Source: Novipirellula aureliae (GTDB lineage Bacteria; Planctomycetota; Planctomycetia; Pirellulales; Pirellulaceae). Taken from it: a stretch of 64,000 bases of DNA. The position numbers and the translations under genes were made by a program. The notes beneath the pieces are model-generated. The model saw only the letters and a program-made list of their open reading frames with translations, did not search any database and was not told the origin of the DNA. Within the stretch, counting starts at the first letter, position 1, and each line of letters opens with the position of its first letter. The stretch covers positions 1 through 64,000 of the forward strand of contig NZ_SJPY01000010.1 in NCBI RefSeq assembly GCF_007860185.1, read 5' to 3'. This document shows positions 1-7,517 of this stretch, in pieces.

Positions 1-90
1 GCGAAGTGCACACACTAAAAATCAACACAAAGTTGCGCGCAAAAAGGGGAGGAGTCAACTCCAAGTTCAAGCATGGTCCGGGCTTCAGCG

Positions 91-171
91 GCTTAACGCG
101 AGCTCGAAGTATCGGCTCGCTTGCCGCAAGGACGCTTGACAAGCAAGCGTAAAGCGACGCCATGGTTATCC
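91..171 (-). repeat. attC site 1 (3' of cassette 1)
   Basis: Integron attC-type recombination site of about 81 bp. On the + strand the left core reads GCTTAAC (GTTAAGC in sense, fitting the GTTRRRY consensus) and the right core reads GTTATCC. The right core matches the left core of the site at 604, as expected for the two ends of one cassette. The interior contains complementary gcttgc/gcaagc segments. The next cassette to the left runs off the window; no gene is recognisable in bases 1-90. Confidence 0.75.
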
Positions 172-176
172 GCATG

Positions 177-548
177 TCACGAGTTGGCGACCCGCATTAG
201 GTAGCCAAATGATGCCGAGATGGTAGCGTAAGATGCGACACACGACAGCAGAATCATGGCAACCGATGATTTCCATTTCCCTCTCTTTGCCCTGAATCCG
301 AGCCAGCATGAAAGGGTGGCGCAAACTAACAGGACCAAGCCGATAATTGAGTATGCAGCAACCACAATGCGGAATGCACGTTCGCCTTCAAACGCCCACG
401 GCATCTGGATCGAAGCCCAGGCATGCACACAAAAGAGCGTTAAATACGCCAGTGAGGCAAGCCAGCAGAAACCCGCAGGTAGGTAAAGGGCTCCGGAGAA
501 TCTGCCGCTACCGGAATGGCGTGTAGTGCTTGGGGCGTAAGGATTCAC
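177..548 (-). CDS. cassette 1: small membrane protein with NPYxP motif
   Basis: Predicted protein of about 123 residues, starting at a GTG at 548. The open frame continues upstream, but that part lies in the preceding attC and outside the cassette. It begins V-N-P-Y-A-P, the N-P-Y-x-P signature shared by several genes in this array and by many small planctomycete membrane proteins. Three to four hydrophobic segments follow and the rest is featureless. The gene fills one integron cassette with attC 1 directly after its stop. Function is unknown. The start is inferred from the cassette boundary and the motif rather than from a clear ribosome site. Confidence 0.65.
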   Translation of the reverse strand: MNPYAPSTTRHSGSGRFSGALYLPAGFCWLASLAYLTLFCVHAWASIQMPWAFEGERAFRIVVAAYSIIGLVLLVCATLSCWLGFRAKRGKWKSSVAMILLSCVASYATISASFGYLMRVANS

Positions 549-603
549 CCGTTGAGCGTTCGGTTGTGTACGGCGGTGAGTGATGCGAGAAATGTTTTCA
601 GTC

Positions 604-693
604 GGATAACGATACGGATCACGTGGTCGCCGCGAACGACTCACCACTTCAAAAAACTTAACTCGGCGACTCACGTGCATCCGCTGGTTCGCC
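604..693 (-). repeat. attC site 2
   Basis: attC-type site. + strand cores are GGATAAC (left) and GTTCGCC (right), with an imperfect palindrome between them (acgtggtcgccgcg against cggcgactcacgt). The right core matches the left core of the site at 1199, closing cassette 2. Confidence 0.85.
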
Positions 694-699
694 GGATTC

Positions 700-1188
700 T
701 TACAGGTCCAAATCATCCAGCAATTTTAGCATTGCGTCGGTGTGTCGATTGACTGCAATCTCGGGTACGACGCCGTCCATCAACACCGGAATACGAAGGT
801 CACGCGGAATCAAGTATGGATTTGATCCGGAGCTCAGCCGCCCGCGACCATCTGGTGGATCAGGGACAAATTTGCTGCGGAACGTTGTAATGTAGAACCA
901 GCCGGTATTGCCCTTGCGTTTAAGAGTGACGCGATGCAACACCCATTGTACCGGTTCAGAATTGGCTGGCAAAGTTTTGAGTTTTGCAGTCGCAGCGCGT
1001 ACGGCAGCAACCATTGAAAGTGGCGGCTCACGAGTTTGGTCATGCCATTGCGGCGCGTCGACAATCGCATCATCGCTAACGTCGGCGATGTAGACGCCGC
1101 GAGCTAGATCAGACCGCACTTCATCGGCAAGCAAATGCGGCGATAAAAGTAGCAGGAGTACAAGCGTTGGGAATGTCTTGCGATTCAT
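700..1188 (-). CDS. cassette 2: secreted hypothetical protein
   Basis: 162-residue protein starting at ATG 1188, just inside the cassette boundary. A typical signal peptide (M-N-R-K, a leucine-rich core, then L-L-A-D-E) predicts export. The mature part has no domain I recognise. It contains several short beta-like stretches and a proline/glycine-rich segment (PDPPDGRGR). Longer open frame upstream of the ATG is only attC 3 and the neighbouring cassette read through. The gene is followed directly by attC 2. Function unknown. Confidence 0.75.
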   Translation of the reverse strand: MNRKTFPTLVLLLLLSPHLLADEVRSDLARGVYIADVSDDAIVDAPQWHDQTREPPLSMVAAVRAATAKLKTLPANSEPVQWVLHRVTLKRKGNTGWFYITTFRSKFVPDPPDGRGRLSSGSNPYLIPRDLRIPVLMDGVVPEIAVNRHTDAMLKLLDDLDL

Positions 1189-1198
1189 GATTTCAGTC

Positions 1199-1289
1199 GG
1201 CGAACGATTGCGATGACCGCGGTCGCCGCGAGCGATCATCCATTGATAAAACGGCCGGTCGGCGACTCCGGTCCATCGCTTGGTTCTGC
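1199..1289 (-). repeat. attC site 3
   Basis: attC-type site with + strand cores GGCGAAC and GTTCTGC. The inner arms, gatgaccgcggtcgccg and cggcgactccggtccatc, are nearly perfect complements. The right core matches the left core of attC 4. Confidence 0.87.
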
Positions 1290-1306
1290 ACTTTCTACTC
1301 TTTTGA

Positions 1307-1711
1307 TCACGACTCGCCAATGACACGATCCCGATACGCATGCCACCCTTCAAGTCCTGCCGTCGGATCGTCTGCAGCCTCGAGCAGGTCACCGGTGCTG
1401 CAGTCGAGCGCATTCCATCCCTCTTCGAGACATAAGTTGATAATCGGGGCAACGATTTCGTTTGACGCACGGACGTGAAGCATCATGCTGGTTGCCGGAT
1501 CATCTTTGCCTAGATTGAATTCAATCGACCCAAATGGAGAATCGAATATTCCCCACGCAGCATCACTCCAGTTGGTGCCCGGAAAGTGTTTGGTGACTGC
1601 ACTATGGACGTGCTGTTGTGAGCCAAGCGGGAGCGGAGCTTCATCATCGGGAATATCCTCAACCGCTGCGTACGGCTGAGAGAACTTCAAGATGGAAACA
1701 TCCCAGCTCAT
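1307..1711 (-). CDS. cassette 3: soluble hypothetical protein
   Basis: 134-residue acidic, soluble protein starting M-S-W-D-V at ATG 1711, 17 bases inside its cassette. There is no signal peptide or membrane segment. The sequence looks like a compact alpha/beta domain with a conserved-looking W-G-I-F-D-S-P-F-G-S-I-E-F-N core, reminiscent of small uncharacterised proteins common in gene cassettes. I do not recognise a family. The gene is bracketed by attC 3 and attC 4. Confidence 0.75.
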   Translation of the reverse strand: MSWDVSILKFSQPYAAVEDIPDDEAPLPLGSQQHVHSAVTKHFPGTNWSDAAWGIFDSPFGSIEFNLGKDDPATSMMLHVRASNEIVAPIINLCLEEGWNALDCSTGDLLEAADDPTAGLEGWHAYRDRVIGES

Positions 1712-1727
1712 GGCTGATTCCTGTAGT

Positions 1728-1818
1728 GCAGAACGCCGACGATAACCGCGTCGGCCAGACTAACGCTGACCACAGAGTAAACGCTCGTGGCCGACTGCGG
1801 TTCATCGGATGGTTCCGC
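1728..1818 (-). repeat. attC site 4 (type I)
   Basis: attC-type site with cores GCAGAAC (left) and GTTCCGC (right). Its interior belongs to a sequence class, marked by cgataaccgcgtcggcc and ctgaccacagagtaaacg, shared with sites 12, 16, 19 and 20 and with the fossil site at 20713. Confidence 0.88.
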
Positions 1819-1933
1819 ATCCGTCCGTTCGGAAGCGGCGATCAATAGCGTAGAGCCATCGAGGTTCCGACCAACATTGTATCGGTATACAGGCGACCAA
1901 GCAATATTGCCATACGATCAGTCGGGTGTGCCT

Positions 1934-2266
1934 TCAGCGTTTGACCAACGGAACCAAGCGGAACATCACCGGCGTGAGAACCAGACAAAGCGACAACGTC
2001 ACCACGAGATGGATCCAAAGTGGATATTGGAGCACCGCATGAGTAACGAACACGAAGCTTAAGATAGGCAACGCGACCAAGAACGTTCGGCCGTAGGGAA
2101 CGCCGATGAGCTTTCCGCAGTTCTTGCACTTCGCAGGTAGGGCGGGGCCCAAAAACGCCCTTCGAATACTTGAAATCCCCGGCTTCCCACAGTGTGGGCA
2201 AGCGTTCCTCCCAGACTCGTGACGATCATGGCCCAGCTTCGCAGATGGCGGTTCGTACGGATTCAT
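1934..2266 (-). CDS. cassette 4: zinc-ribbon membrane protein with NPYEPP start
   Basis: 110-residue protein starting M-N-P-Y-E-P-P. Two CxxC pairs (C-P-H-C-G-K and C-K-N-C-G-K) form a short zinc-ribbon-like N-terminal domain. Two hydrophobic helices follow, giving a small metal-binding membrane protein of a kind frequent in planctomycetes. The cassette leaves about 115 bases between the stop and attC 4, in which I see nothing. Function unknown; the N-P-Y-x-P motif links it to cassettes 1, 7, 14, 15, 16 and 19. Confidence 0.8.
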   Translation of the reverse strand: MNPYEPPSAKLGHDRHESGRNACPHCGKPGISSIRRAFLGPALPAKCKNCGKLIGVPYGRTFLVALPILSFVFVTHAVLQYPLWIHLVVTLSLCLVLTPVMFRLVPLVKR

Positions 2267-2271
2267 ATATT

Positions 2272-2339
2272 GCGGAACGGTACGGTTCAGCGGGGCCGCG
2301 CGAACGACTTACCGCTTCGAAAACGTTAATTCGCGGCCT
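2272..2339 (-). repeat. attC site 5, left half (split by an insertion sequence)
   Basis: Left half of an attC: core GCGGAAC, then an arm ending in the CT at 2338-2339. Its missing half is at 4073-4096, on the other side of the IS110 element. Joining 2339 to 4075 puts ggttcagcggggccgcg opposite cgcggcctccgttgcaacc, which are complementary. The rebuilt right core GTTCCCC matches the left core of attC 6. Confidence 0.85.
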
Positions 2340-2459
2340 TATGGTCACCCGCATTCATTCTAATGGTTTGACCACGCCGGAGCCAGTCGCGCAGCTCAAG
2401 GCAATGGGAAAGCCAAGCAAAACAGATGCGGACGCAAAATTTTTTGCTTTGATTAACCT

Positions 2460-2680
2460 GAAACCACTCGTCAATGTGAATGACGAGTGAATACCGCTTG
2501 GCTGATCGTGGACGAATACTCGCGGCCTGCCGTTCCGCTAATCAATTATGCGGAGACGACTAAACGGAGACCTTCGCCACGATCAGTTGCGGGAGATGCC
2601 TAACGACTACTCAGATGACGCCTTCAACCAAAAGACCATCCATAAGGACGCCGCCGTGCAACTCTCAGCATCAAGCGAAA
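2460..2680 (+). ncRNA. putative IS110 bridge RNA with readable guides
   Basis: Non-coding segment upstream of the recombinase. A 9-bp hairpin (2465-2473/2481-2489) is followed by a target hairpin with a 10-bp base stem (2502-2511/2577-2586) and an upper stem (2533-2538/2550-2555). In its internal loop, TCGCGGCCT (2520-2528) is identical to the left flank 2331-2339, and AACGGAG (2563-2569) is complementary to the right flank 4073-4079. A second, weaker hairpin (2595-2599/2668-2672) carries CTCAGATG (2610-2617), identical to the right end (4064-4071), and CCATAAGG (2640-2647), complementary to the left end (2337-2344). This is the order of left and right guides described for IS621 bridge RNA. 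The transcript ends are not known. Confidence 0.8.
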
Positions 2681-2721
2681 TTCGTTTCCACACACCTGTT
2701 GCAACCAAATCAATTTAGCTC

Positions 2722-3957
2722 ATGAATCAAAAAAACAGCATCATCATCGGCATCGACTGGGCCGATGCTAAACACGACTTCCATCTCATTGAGCCCAGTG
2801 GAGAAATCCAGGCCGATGACTTCGAGCAGTCTCCAAATGCAATTGCAGAGCAACTCCAACTATGGCGAAAGGATTTTCCTGGAGCCACGTTCTTGATCGC
2901 CATTGAGGCCTCCAAGGGTGCTTTGATCAACGCACTGATTGACCACGAGGACATCGTTATTTATCCCGTCAATCCAGCTGCCTTGTCATTCCATCGAAAG
3001 TCGTACGCCCACGGAGGAGGCAAGAACGATCCGCTCGATGCTAAACGGCTCGCTGGCTTTCTCAAGCAACGTCTTCCCGAACTCAGGCCGCTCAGGCGAG
3101 ACCAGCCGATCACCCGCGAACTGGGAACGCTCAGCGAAGATCGCCGGCGTACGGTCGATGCGCGAGCCGACTTGGCAAACGAACTGACAGCACTACTCAA
3201 ACAGTATTTTCCGGCTGTTTTAAGCTTCAAAGCGGCTAAACCCTATGCAACGTTCTTACTGTCTTTCTTGATCGAGTACCCCACGCTACAAGCTGCACAG
3301 GCCGCTGGCGAGACGAAGCTTCGCAGCTACTTCCACGGGCTTGGGATGAAACGTAAGGCGGCCGAGTTCGCCAAAATGATTGTTGACGCGATGCCACTGA
3401 CCGTCGATGAAGTCACGCTTCGTAGTAGCCAACGAAGAGCGGTCATGCTCGCCGAGCAGCTCAAAATTCTTAACAAGCACATTCGAAAGTATGAAGCGTC
3501 AATCAAAGAACTGCTTCCAAAGCATCCGGCCTATGCGATCGCCAAGTCGCTACCTGGACCAGCCGACAACACTCAAGCTCGACTGATCGCGGCGATGGGC
3601 GATGACCACAATCGATATAGTTCCGCCCAGAGTCTACAGTGTGCCAGTGGAATCGCTCCGCTCACCGAGCAAAGCGGTAAACGGAAATTCGCCGTGGCAC
3701 GCTGGGCATACACGAAGTTCCTTAGGCAAACATTTCACGAGATGGCAGGACTCTCGATTAACAAAAGCAAATGGGCGAAGGCGTATTACAATCAACAAAT
3801 TGCGAAAGGCAAATCGGCCAATACGGCCAAACGAGCTCTTGCCTACAAGTGGCAACGGATCATTTATCGCTGCTGGCAATCGGGACAGCCTTACGACGAA
3901 GAGCGATACATCGCCCGCCTGAAAGCGACCAATGCGCCACTCTACCAACTCTTGTGA
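2722..3957 (+). CDS. IS110-family DEDD recombinase
   Basis: 411-residue recombinase of the IS110 family, which inserts and excises a circular element using a bridge RNA. The N-terminal RuvC-like DEDD domain shows I-G-I-D-W-A-D at residues 9-15, A-I-E-A-S-K near 60 and K-N-D-P-L-D-A-K-R-L near 105, giving the expected acidic residues. The C-terminal Tnp_IS116/IS110/IS902 domain shows L-P-G-P near 275 and the C-A-S-G-I-A-P stretch containing the nucleophilic serine. Length is normal and the frame is intact, so the gene could be active. The long 5' non-coding end places it in the group whose bridge RNA lies upstream of the gene, unlike the IS1111-type elements already known to target attC sites. 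Confidence 0.95.
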   Translation: MNQKNSIIIGIDWADAKHDFHLIEPSGEIQADDFEQSPNAIAEQLQLWRKDFPGATFLIAIEASKGALINALIDHEDIVIYPVNPAALSFHRKSYAHGGGKNDPLDAKRLAGFLKQRLPELRPLRRDQPITRELGTLSEDRRRTVDARADLANELTALLKQYFPAVLSFKAAKPYATFLLSFLIEYPTLQAAQAAGETKLRSYFHGLGMKRKAAEFAKMIVDAMPLTVDEVTLRSSQRRAVMLAEQLKILNKHIRKYEASIKELLPKHPAYAIAKSLPGPADNTQARLIAAMGDDHNRYSSAQSLQCASGIAPLTEQSGKRKFAVARWAYTKFLRQTFHEMAGLSINKSKWAKAYYNQQIAKGKSANTAKRALAYKWQRIIYRCWQSGQPYDEERYIARLKATNAPLYQLL

Positions 3958-4072
3958 GACACCATCAAACGCTGTTGAAAACCTGTTAGAAACCACCACT
4001 TTATCGGTGCATAAAATGTCAAAAAAAATCCATCACGCGCTAGAACCGCCCTAGACAACGTGCCTCAGATGT

Positions 4073-4096
4073 CTCCGTTGCAACCCATGGTTCCCC
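4073..4096 (-). repeat. attC site 5, right half
   Basis: Right half of the attC interrupted by the insertion sequence: CT core, arm ccgttgcaaccc and core GTTCCCC. See the left half at 2272-2339. Confidence 0.83.
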
Positions 4097-4183
4097 GCTC
4101 TTCTGGGCATGCTCCATCGCGTCACTGCGAGACCTAGGCAAAATTATACAAGAATATTGCCGTCGTCAAATGTAGAAATCGGC

Positions 4184-5206
4184 TCAAGCCCAGCGCTGTC
4201 GCCAGCTAGGTGATTCCATCCGCCAAGGCTCACCTGCCTTGTACAGCTCGTCGCAAAACCGAATGTCATTTTTTTCATCGTCAGTAGTGGCTAATGGAAG
4301 CGCCTTTTGTAGAATCGCGATGGCAGAAGGGAAGTCGCCTCGTTCAGCGTACGCGGCAGCAAGATAGATGAGATGTTCCGCGTTTTTGTAGTCCGTGATT
4401 TCACACGCTTCAGTCATGAGCTGCACCGCTCGAGTCCCGTCGCGGCAGCGACGCTGCGGGCAGACCGCGAGATAGGCGGCGAGAACGCGACGCCGGTCCG
4501 CCGAGTGAGGTTCAAGCTCAAGTGCTTGCTCGAGGTCGGCGAGAGCTTTGCCCCATCTTCCCTTGCGACGCCATGCGCTTCCGCGACTGTTGTAGGAGGT
4601 TGCGCTTTTGGGATCGAGCCGGATCGCCTGAGTGAAATCAGCGATCGCTTTGCGAAGCTTGCCGCGATATACCCAGGCGTTGCCACGGTTGTGATAGGCG
4701 TCCGCTGACTCGGGGTCGTTACGAATCGCGAGATTGTAGTCGGCGATTGCTTTGCAATAGTCACCAATGTTTTGCCAAGCGAGGCCGCGCATCCCATAGG
4801 CGTCAGCGTGCTGAGGGTCGAGACGAATCGCTTCGGTAAAGTCTTGGATCGCGCTGTCGTGCGCTCCCTTAAAGTTAAGGCTGCGACCGCGGTTGTAGTA
4901 CAACTTGGGCAGACCTTCCTCCGAGGGTCCGCAGAGGATCGCTTGGGTGAAATCCGTGATGGCGAGGTCCTGTTCACCCTTGTCGCTGAATGCCAGCCCG
5001 CGGGCGTTGAGGATCCTTGGGACTTCGACGCGGTCGGCGTTCACACCTAGTGCGTCGTCGAAGTCGGCGATCGCATTGCCGTAGCCTCTCTTCTCATGCC
5101 AAGCCCGACCACGTTTGAGCAAGGCCATGACATCGTCAGGAGCAGCCTCGAGTGTCTCAGTGCATTCCGCGATGATGCGATCATGTTCTTGTTCGCCATT
5201 AGTCAT
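4184..5206 (-). CDS. cassette 5: TPR-repeat protein
   Basis: 340-residue protein made almost wholly of tetratricopeptide repeats. At least six units show the pattern A-Y-x-x-R-G-x-A-W/ x-G-x-x-x-x-A-I-x-D-F-x-x-A-I-x-L-D-P. No signal peptide is seen, so a cytoplasmic protein-binding scaffold is likely. I chose ATG 5206 (M-T-N-G-E-Q); an upstream in-frame ATG at 5239 adds 11 residues. This is the largest gene of the array. Its attC is the one split by the IS110 element, so the cassette can no longer be excised through that site. Confidence 0.85.
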   Translation of the reverse strand: MTNGEQEHDRIIAECTETLEAAPDDVMALLKRGRAWHEKRGYGNAIADFDDALGVNADRVEVPRILNARGLAFSDKGEQDLAITDFTQAILCGPSEEGLPKLYYNRGRSLNFKGAHDSAIQDFTEAIRLDPQHADAYGMRGLAWQNIGDYCKAIADYNLAIRNDPESADAYHNRGNAWVYRGKLRKAIADFTQAIRLDPKSATSYNSRGSAWRRKGRWGKALADLEQALELEPHSADRRRVLAAYLAVCPQRRCRDGTRAVQLMTEACEITDYKNAEHLIYLAAAYAERGDFPSAIAILQKALPLATTDDEKNDIRFCDELYKAGEPWRMESPSWRQRWA

Positions 5207-5299
5207 CAGGTAGCACTCCGAGGCTATCGAGCATTTCACGCGCGGCGCCGTGGGCAGATTGGTTGGATTGCACGCTAGTGCCTCGAGAAGACGATCGTC

Positions 5300-5391
5300 G
5301 GGGAACGTTTGGGTTAACGTGGTCGGCCCAAAAAACCGTTTAGATTGCCGAAAGTCGTCGTGGCCGACTCCCGTTCAACCCATGGTTATTG
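5300..5391 (-). repeat. attC site 6
   Basis: attC-type site with cores GGGGAAC and GTTATTG and complementary arms (cgtggtcggcc against ggccgactcccg). The right core matches the left core of attC 7. Confidence 0.86.
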
Positions 5392-5517
5392 GCCGATCAT
5401 TGGGTAACCGCAGCGTGCCAAATCGCTCCTGAAGTGCGTACGACGGATTCGAGCACGGTCATTGCGGTCTTCGACCCCGTCGGTGACATGATTGTCCCGA
5501 TTGGTCGTGTCGTTCAT
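5386..5517 (-). CDS. cassette 6: possible 43-residue ORF
   Basis: The sixth cassette is only about 337 bp and has no long frame. The best candidate is this 43-residue, Asp/Arg-rich frame from ATG 5515-5517 to a TAA lying inside the attC core at 5386-5388. A second frame of about 31 residues starts at a TTG at the cassette boundary near 5640 and includes the stretch L-L-G-R-Y-G-Y-S-K-L. Neither is recognised. The cassette may also be non-coding. Confidence 0.3.
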   Translation of the reverse strand: MNDTTNRDNHVTDGVEDRNDRARIRRTHFRSDLARCGYPMIGQ

Positions 5518-5636
5518 TGTCAGGTCTAGCGGAGCCAATGTCAATCAATCCATTGAATCGCGATCGATTTACCAGTGAGTTTCGAGTATCCGTATCGACC
5601 GAGCAACATTCGTCCGAGCAATGACAGCGCCGCGTC

Positions 5637-5727
5637 CAATAACGTTACCGATCACGGGGCGGCGACGAGAGGTTTTCAATTGCCAAAACGCTTGACTTCG
5701 CCGCTCCCGTGCATCGGATTGTTCTGC
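5637..5727 (-). repeat. attC site 7
   Basis: attC-type site with cores CAATAAC and GTTCTGC. The arms cacggggcggcg and cgccgctcccgtg pair almost perfectly. The right core matches attC 8. Confidence 0.87.
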
Positions 5728-5741
5728 TCTTTTCCACGCCA

Positions 5742-6218
5742 CTAAGTGCGAGGTGGCGTGTAGGGATTTGGGCTCCTAGTCTCCAGCACAATCGAGCCTG
5801 ACGGATCGGCACTATCAGTGATTGTAACAGGCGGTCGCATCGCGGCAAGCAATCGTTTGCGATCAAGAAACAGGCACAGATATATCAGCAATCCCGGCAG
5901 CACAAACATGATGGCGTTGATCGCGACGATGAAGATTGTCGCTGGTGAATCCTGGTATAGCTCGTGTCCCGTAAAGAACATCCAAAAGTTTATTACGACC
6001 ATCGGTGTCCAACGAAGCAGAGGCAAGATCGGAACGGCGAGTGCGACGATCCAGCCGAGTCTTGAGTTGGCCAAACAGGCCAGCGTCGCGACAAGATAAA
6101 CGACCGAGACTACACCGAACGAGACACCGAGCAGACTGCCAGAAGCAATAGCTCGAAGCCCAATCGTCAGCACGAAAAATGCGGCCCAAAGTAGTTGTAC
6201 GAATTTGGCTACGGCCAA
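5742..6218 (-). CDS. cassette 7: four-helix membrane protein
   Basis: 158-residue integral membrane protein starting at ATG 6218. It has four hydrophobic segments at about residues 7-28, 33-50, 55-72 and 98-118. The cytoplasm-like tail ends in N-P-Y-T-P-P, so here the N-P-Y-x-P motif found at the start of other cassette proteins is at the C terminus. No known domain. The gene is closely bracketed by attC 7 and attC 8. Confidence 0.78.
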   Translation of the reverse strand: MAVAKFVQLLWAAFFVLTIGLRAIASGSLLGVSFGVVSVVYLVATLACLANSRLGWIVALAVPILPLLRWTPMVVINFWMFFTGHELYQDSPATIFIVAINAIMFVLPGLLIYLCLFLDRKRLLAAMRPPVTITDSADPSGSIVLETRSPNPYTPPRT

Positions 6219-6236
6219 TGGCTTTGATCCTCAGTA

Positions 6237-6327
6237 GCAGAACGCCGCCCGTCACCGGGACGGCGGGAAAAGTTATTCATTGTCAAAAACGCTAGTTTGC
6301 CGTCTCCGGTGCACGGGATGGTTCTGC
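6237..6327 (-). repeat. attC site 8
   Basis: attC-type site with identical-type cores GCAGAAC and GTTCTGC, inverted to each other, and complementary arms caccgggacggc and gccgtctccggtg. Confidence 0.88.
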
Positions 6328-6339
6328 AATTTGCTCAGT

Positions 6340-6813
6340 CTACTTTTTGGTTTGTTGCTCGTAAGCTATTTCGCGAACCAACCTGATGATTTCAGTGGCT
6401 CCTGCGAAGACGTCTGACTCGTTTTTGGCGTAGAAGTAGTGTATCCCGTCGACGGATACAACAGCAGGGTTCTTTCCGCCCTCTCTGACCAGTATCCGTG
6501 TTCGCGTTTCGTCTGGATGGGTAACAATCGCTTCGGCGACAATCGGCGGGCTTCGATCGTTAGCGTCTCCGTAGTACGTCTCGGGAACAAGTCGTCGGAA
6601 GACATCGTCTTGACTTTTAGCGGGAATAGTCACTGCTTTTGTCGTTTCCGCCATGTATCCGCTCCACGGAGGATGGAGGATCACAGTAATCGTGGCGGGC
6701 GGTTTGAGGTGCGGTGTTGGCGGTGTGTATAGAGAAGCCAATATCGTGAGGAGTAGTAGCAATGCAGCAGCACCAAATACGAATCCGCATATGAAGATAC
6801 CTGCATTTTTCAT
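6340..6813 (-). CDS. cassette 8: membrane-anchored hypothetical protein
   Basis: 157-residue protein starting at ATG 6813. An N-terminal hydrophobic helix (about residues 7-28) acts as a signal anchor, followed by a proline-rich linker (L-Y-T-P-P-T-P) and a soluble domain of about 115 residues that probably faces the periplasm. No family is recognised. The gene sits between attC 8 and attC 9. Confidence 0.75.
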   Translation of the reverse strand: MKNAGIFICGFVFGAAALLLLLTILASLYTPPTPHLKPPATITVILHPPWSGYMAETTKAVTIPAKSQDDVFRRLVPETYYGDANDRSPPIVAEAIVTHPDETRTRILVREGGKNPAVVSVDGIHYFYAKNESDVFAGATEIIRLVREIAYEQQTKK

Positions 6814-6852
6814 GTCGCGAGTTTGACGCTCATAAACGCGTTTGGCTCATTC

Positions 6853-6943
6853 GCAGAACGTCGGTGGTAACGGGGCCGCCTCCAAAAGACTCTCATTTCA
6901 AAACCCGCATGATCGGCGGCTCCCGTTCACCGCTTTGTTCTGC
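6853..6943 (-). repeat. attC site 9
   Basis: attC-type site with cores GCAGAAC and GTTCTGC; the arms gtaacggggccgcc and ggcggctcccgttc are complementary. Confidence 0.88.
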
Positions 6944-6986
6944 CACGTTGGGCGTAAATTGTATCGCATCTGAAAACGTCCGACGA

Positions 6987-7403
6987 TCATTCTTTGGGTG
7001 TGCCATCTGGATTTCGCATCGGGTAAAGCGTTACCGCGATTGAGCAGTTGGCGTCGGCAATCGCACGAACAATCGCGTTTGGCAATGTGTGGATGTACGC
7101 CCAAGTATCCCAGCAATGAAAGCCAATATTGAATTCGCGTAGGTAGCACGCGTGGAGTTCAGCCTTTGCAACCGGAGACAAACGATTGACCGCTTCGAGG
7201 ATTGCAGCGATGTCGAGCTCCGCATTGCGATTGTCGCTTTCATCTTCGTGTGAGGATTCGACGATCGAGTGCCAGTGGCCGTCACCGCCGTGTGTGTAAT
7301 GCAGAACACAGCATGACTCGTCGAGCTCGCGTTGGAGAGTGTCGAAGGGCGTAGCTGATTTGAGGTCGAAGTCAGTGTTGGCGTACTCGGTTTCGGATGG
7401 CAT
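6987..7403 (-). CDS. cassette 9: soluble hypothetical protein
   Basis: 138-residue acidic protein starting at ATG 7403. No signal peptide or membrane segment. It contains two cysteines at C-C-V-L-H-Y and a His/Trp-rich stretch (H-G-G-D-G-H-W-H), which could bind metal but matches no family I know. It fills the cassette between attC 9 and attC 10. Confidence 0.72.
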   Translation of the reverse strand: MPSETEYANTDFDLKSATPFDTLQRELDESCCVLHYTHGGDGHWHSIVESSHEDESDNRNAELDIAAILEAVNRLSPVAKAELHACYLREFNIGFHCWDTWAYIHTLPNAIVRAIADANCSIAVTLYPMRNPDGTPKE

Positions 7404-7427
7404 CGATTGTGCGCAGCGGATTTTGTG

Positions 7428-7517
7428 GCAGAACGGTACGATTCACCGGGTCGGCCCGATTGATTTTGGTATTCCGTTTGGCGTCGTAGCCGACTCCGGT
7501 GCAATCGATGGTTCTGC
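7428..7517 (-). repeat. attC site 10
   Basis: attC-type site with cores GCAGAAC and GTTCTGC. It is overlapped by the last codons of the gene in cassette 10. Confidence 0.87.

Larger units (their letters stand above)
2340..4074 (+). mobile_element. IS110-family insertion sequence inserted in an attC site
   Basis: Complete IS110-type element of about 1735 bp. The boundaries are set by the CT dinucleotide at 2338-2339 and 4073-4074, so 2338-4072 is an equivalent reading. Both flanks together rebuild one attC. It has no terminal inverted repeats, as is normal for the family. It consists of a 5' non-coding end of about 380 bp containing a bridge-RNA-like segment, one DEDD recombinase gene, and a 3' end of about 115 bp. 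It lies in the attC of the TPR cassette, with its transposase running opposite to the cassette genes. Confidence 0.88.

Noticed and set aside
2170-2490. 106-codon + strand frame before the insertion sequence
   Set aside because: It crosses cassette 4, an attC half and the left end of the IS; it is a shadow frame.
5250-5432. 60-codon + frame over attC 6
   Set aside because: It lies across a recombination site against the direction of the cassettes.
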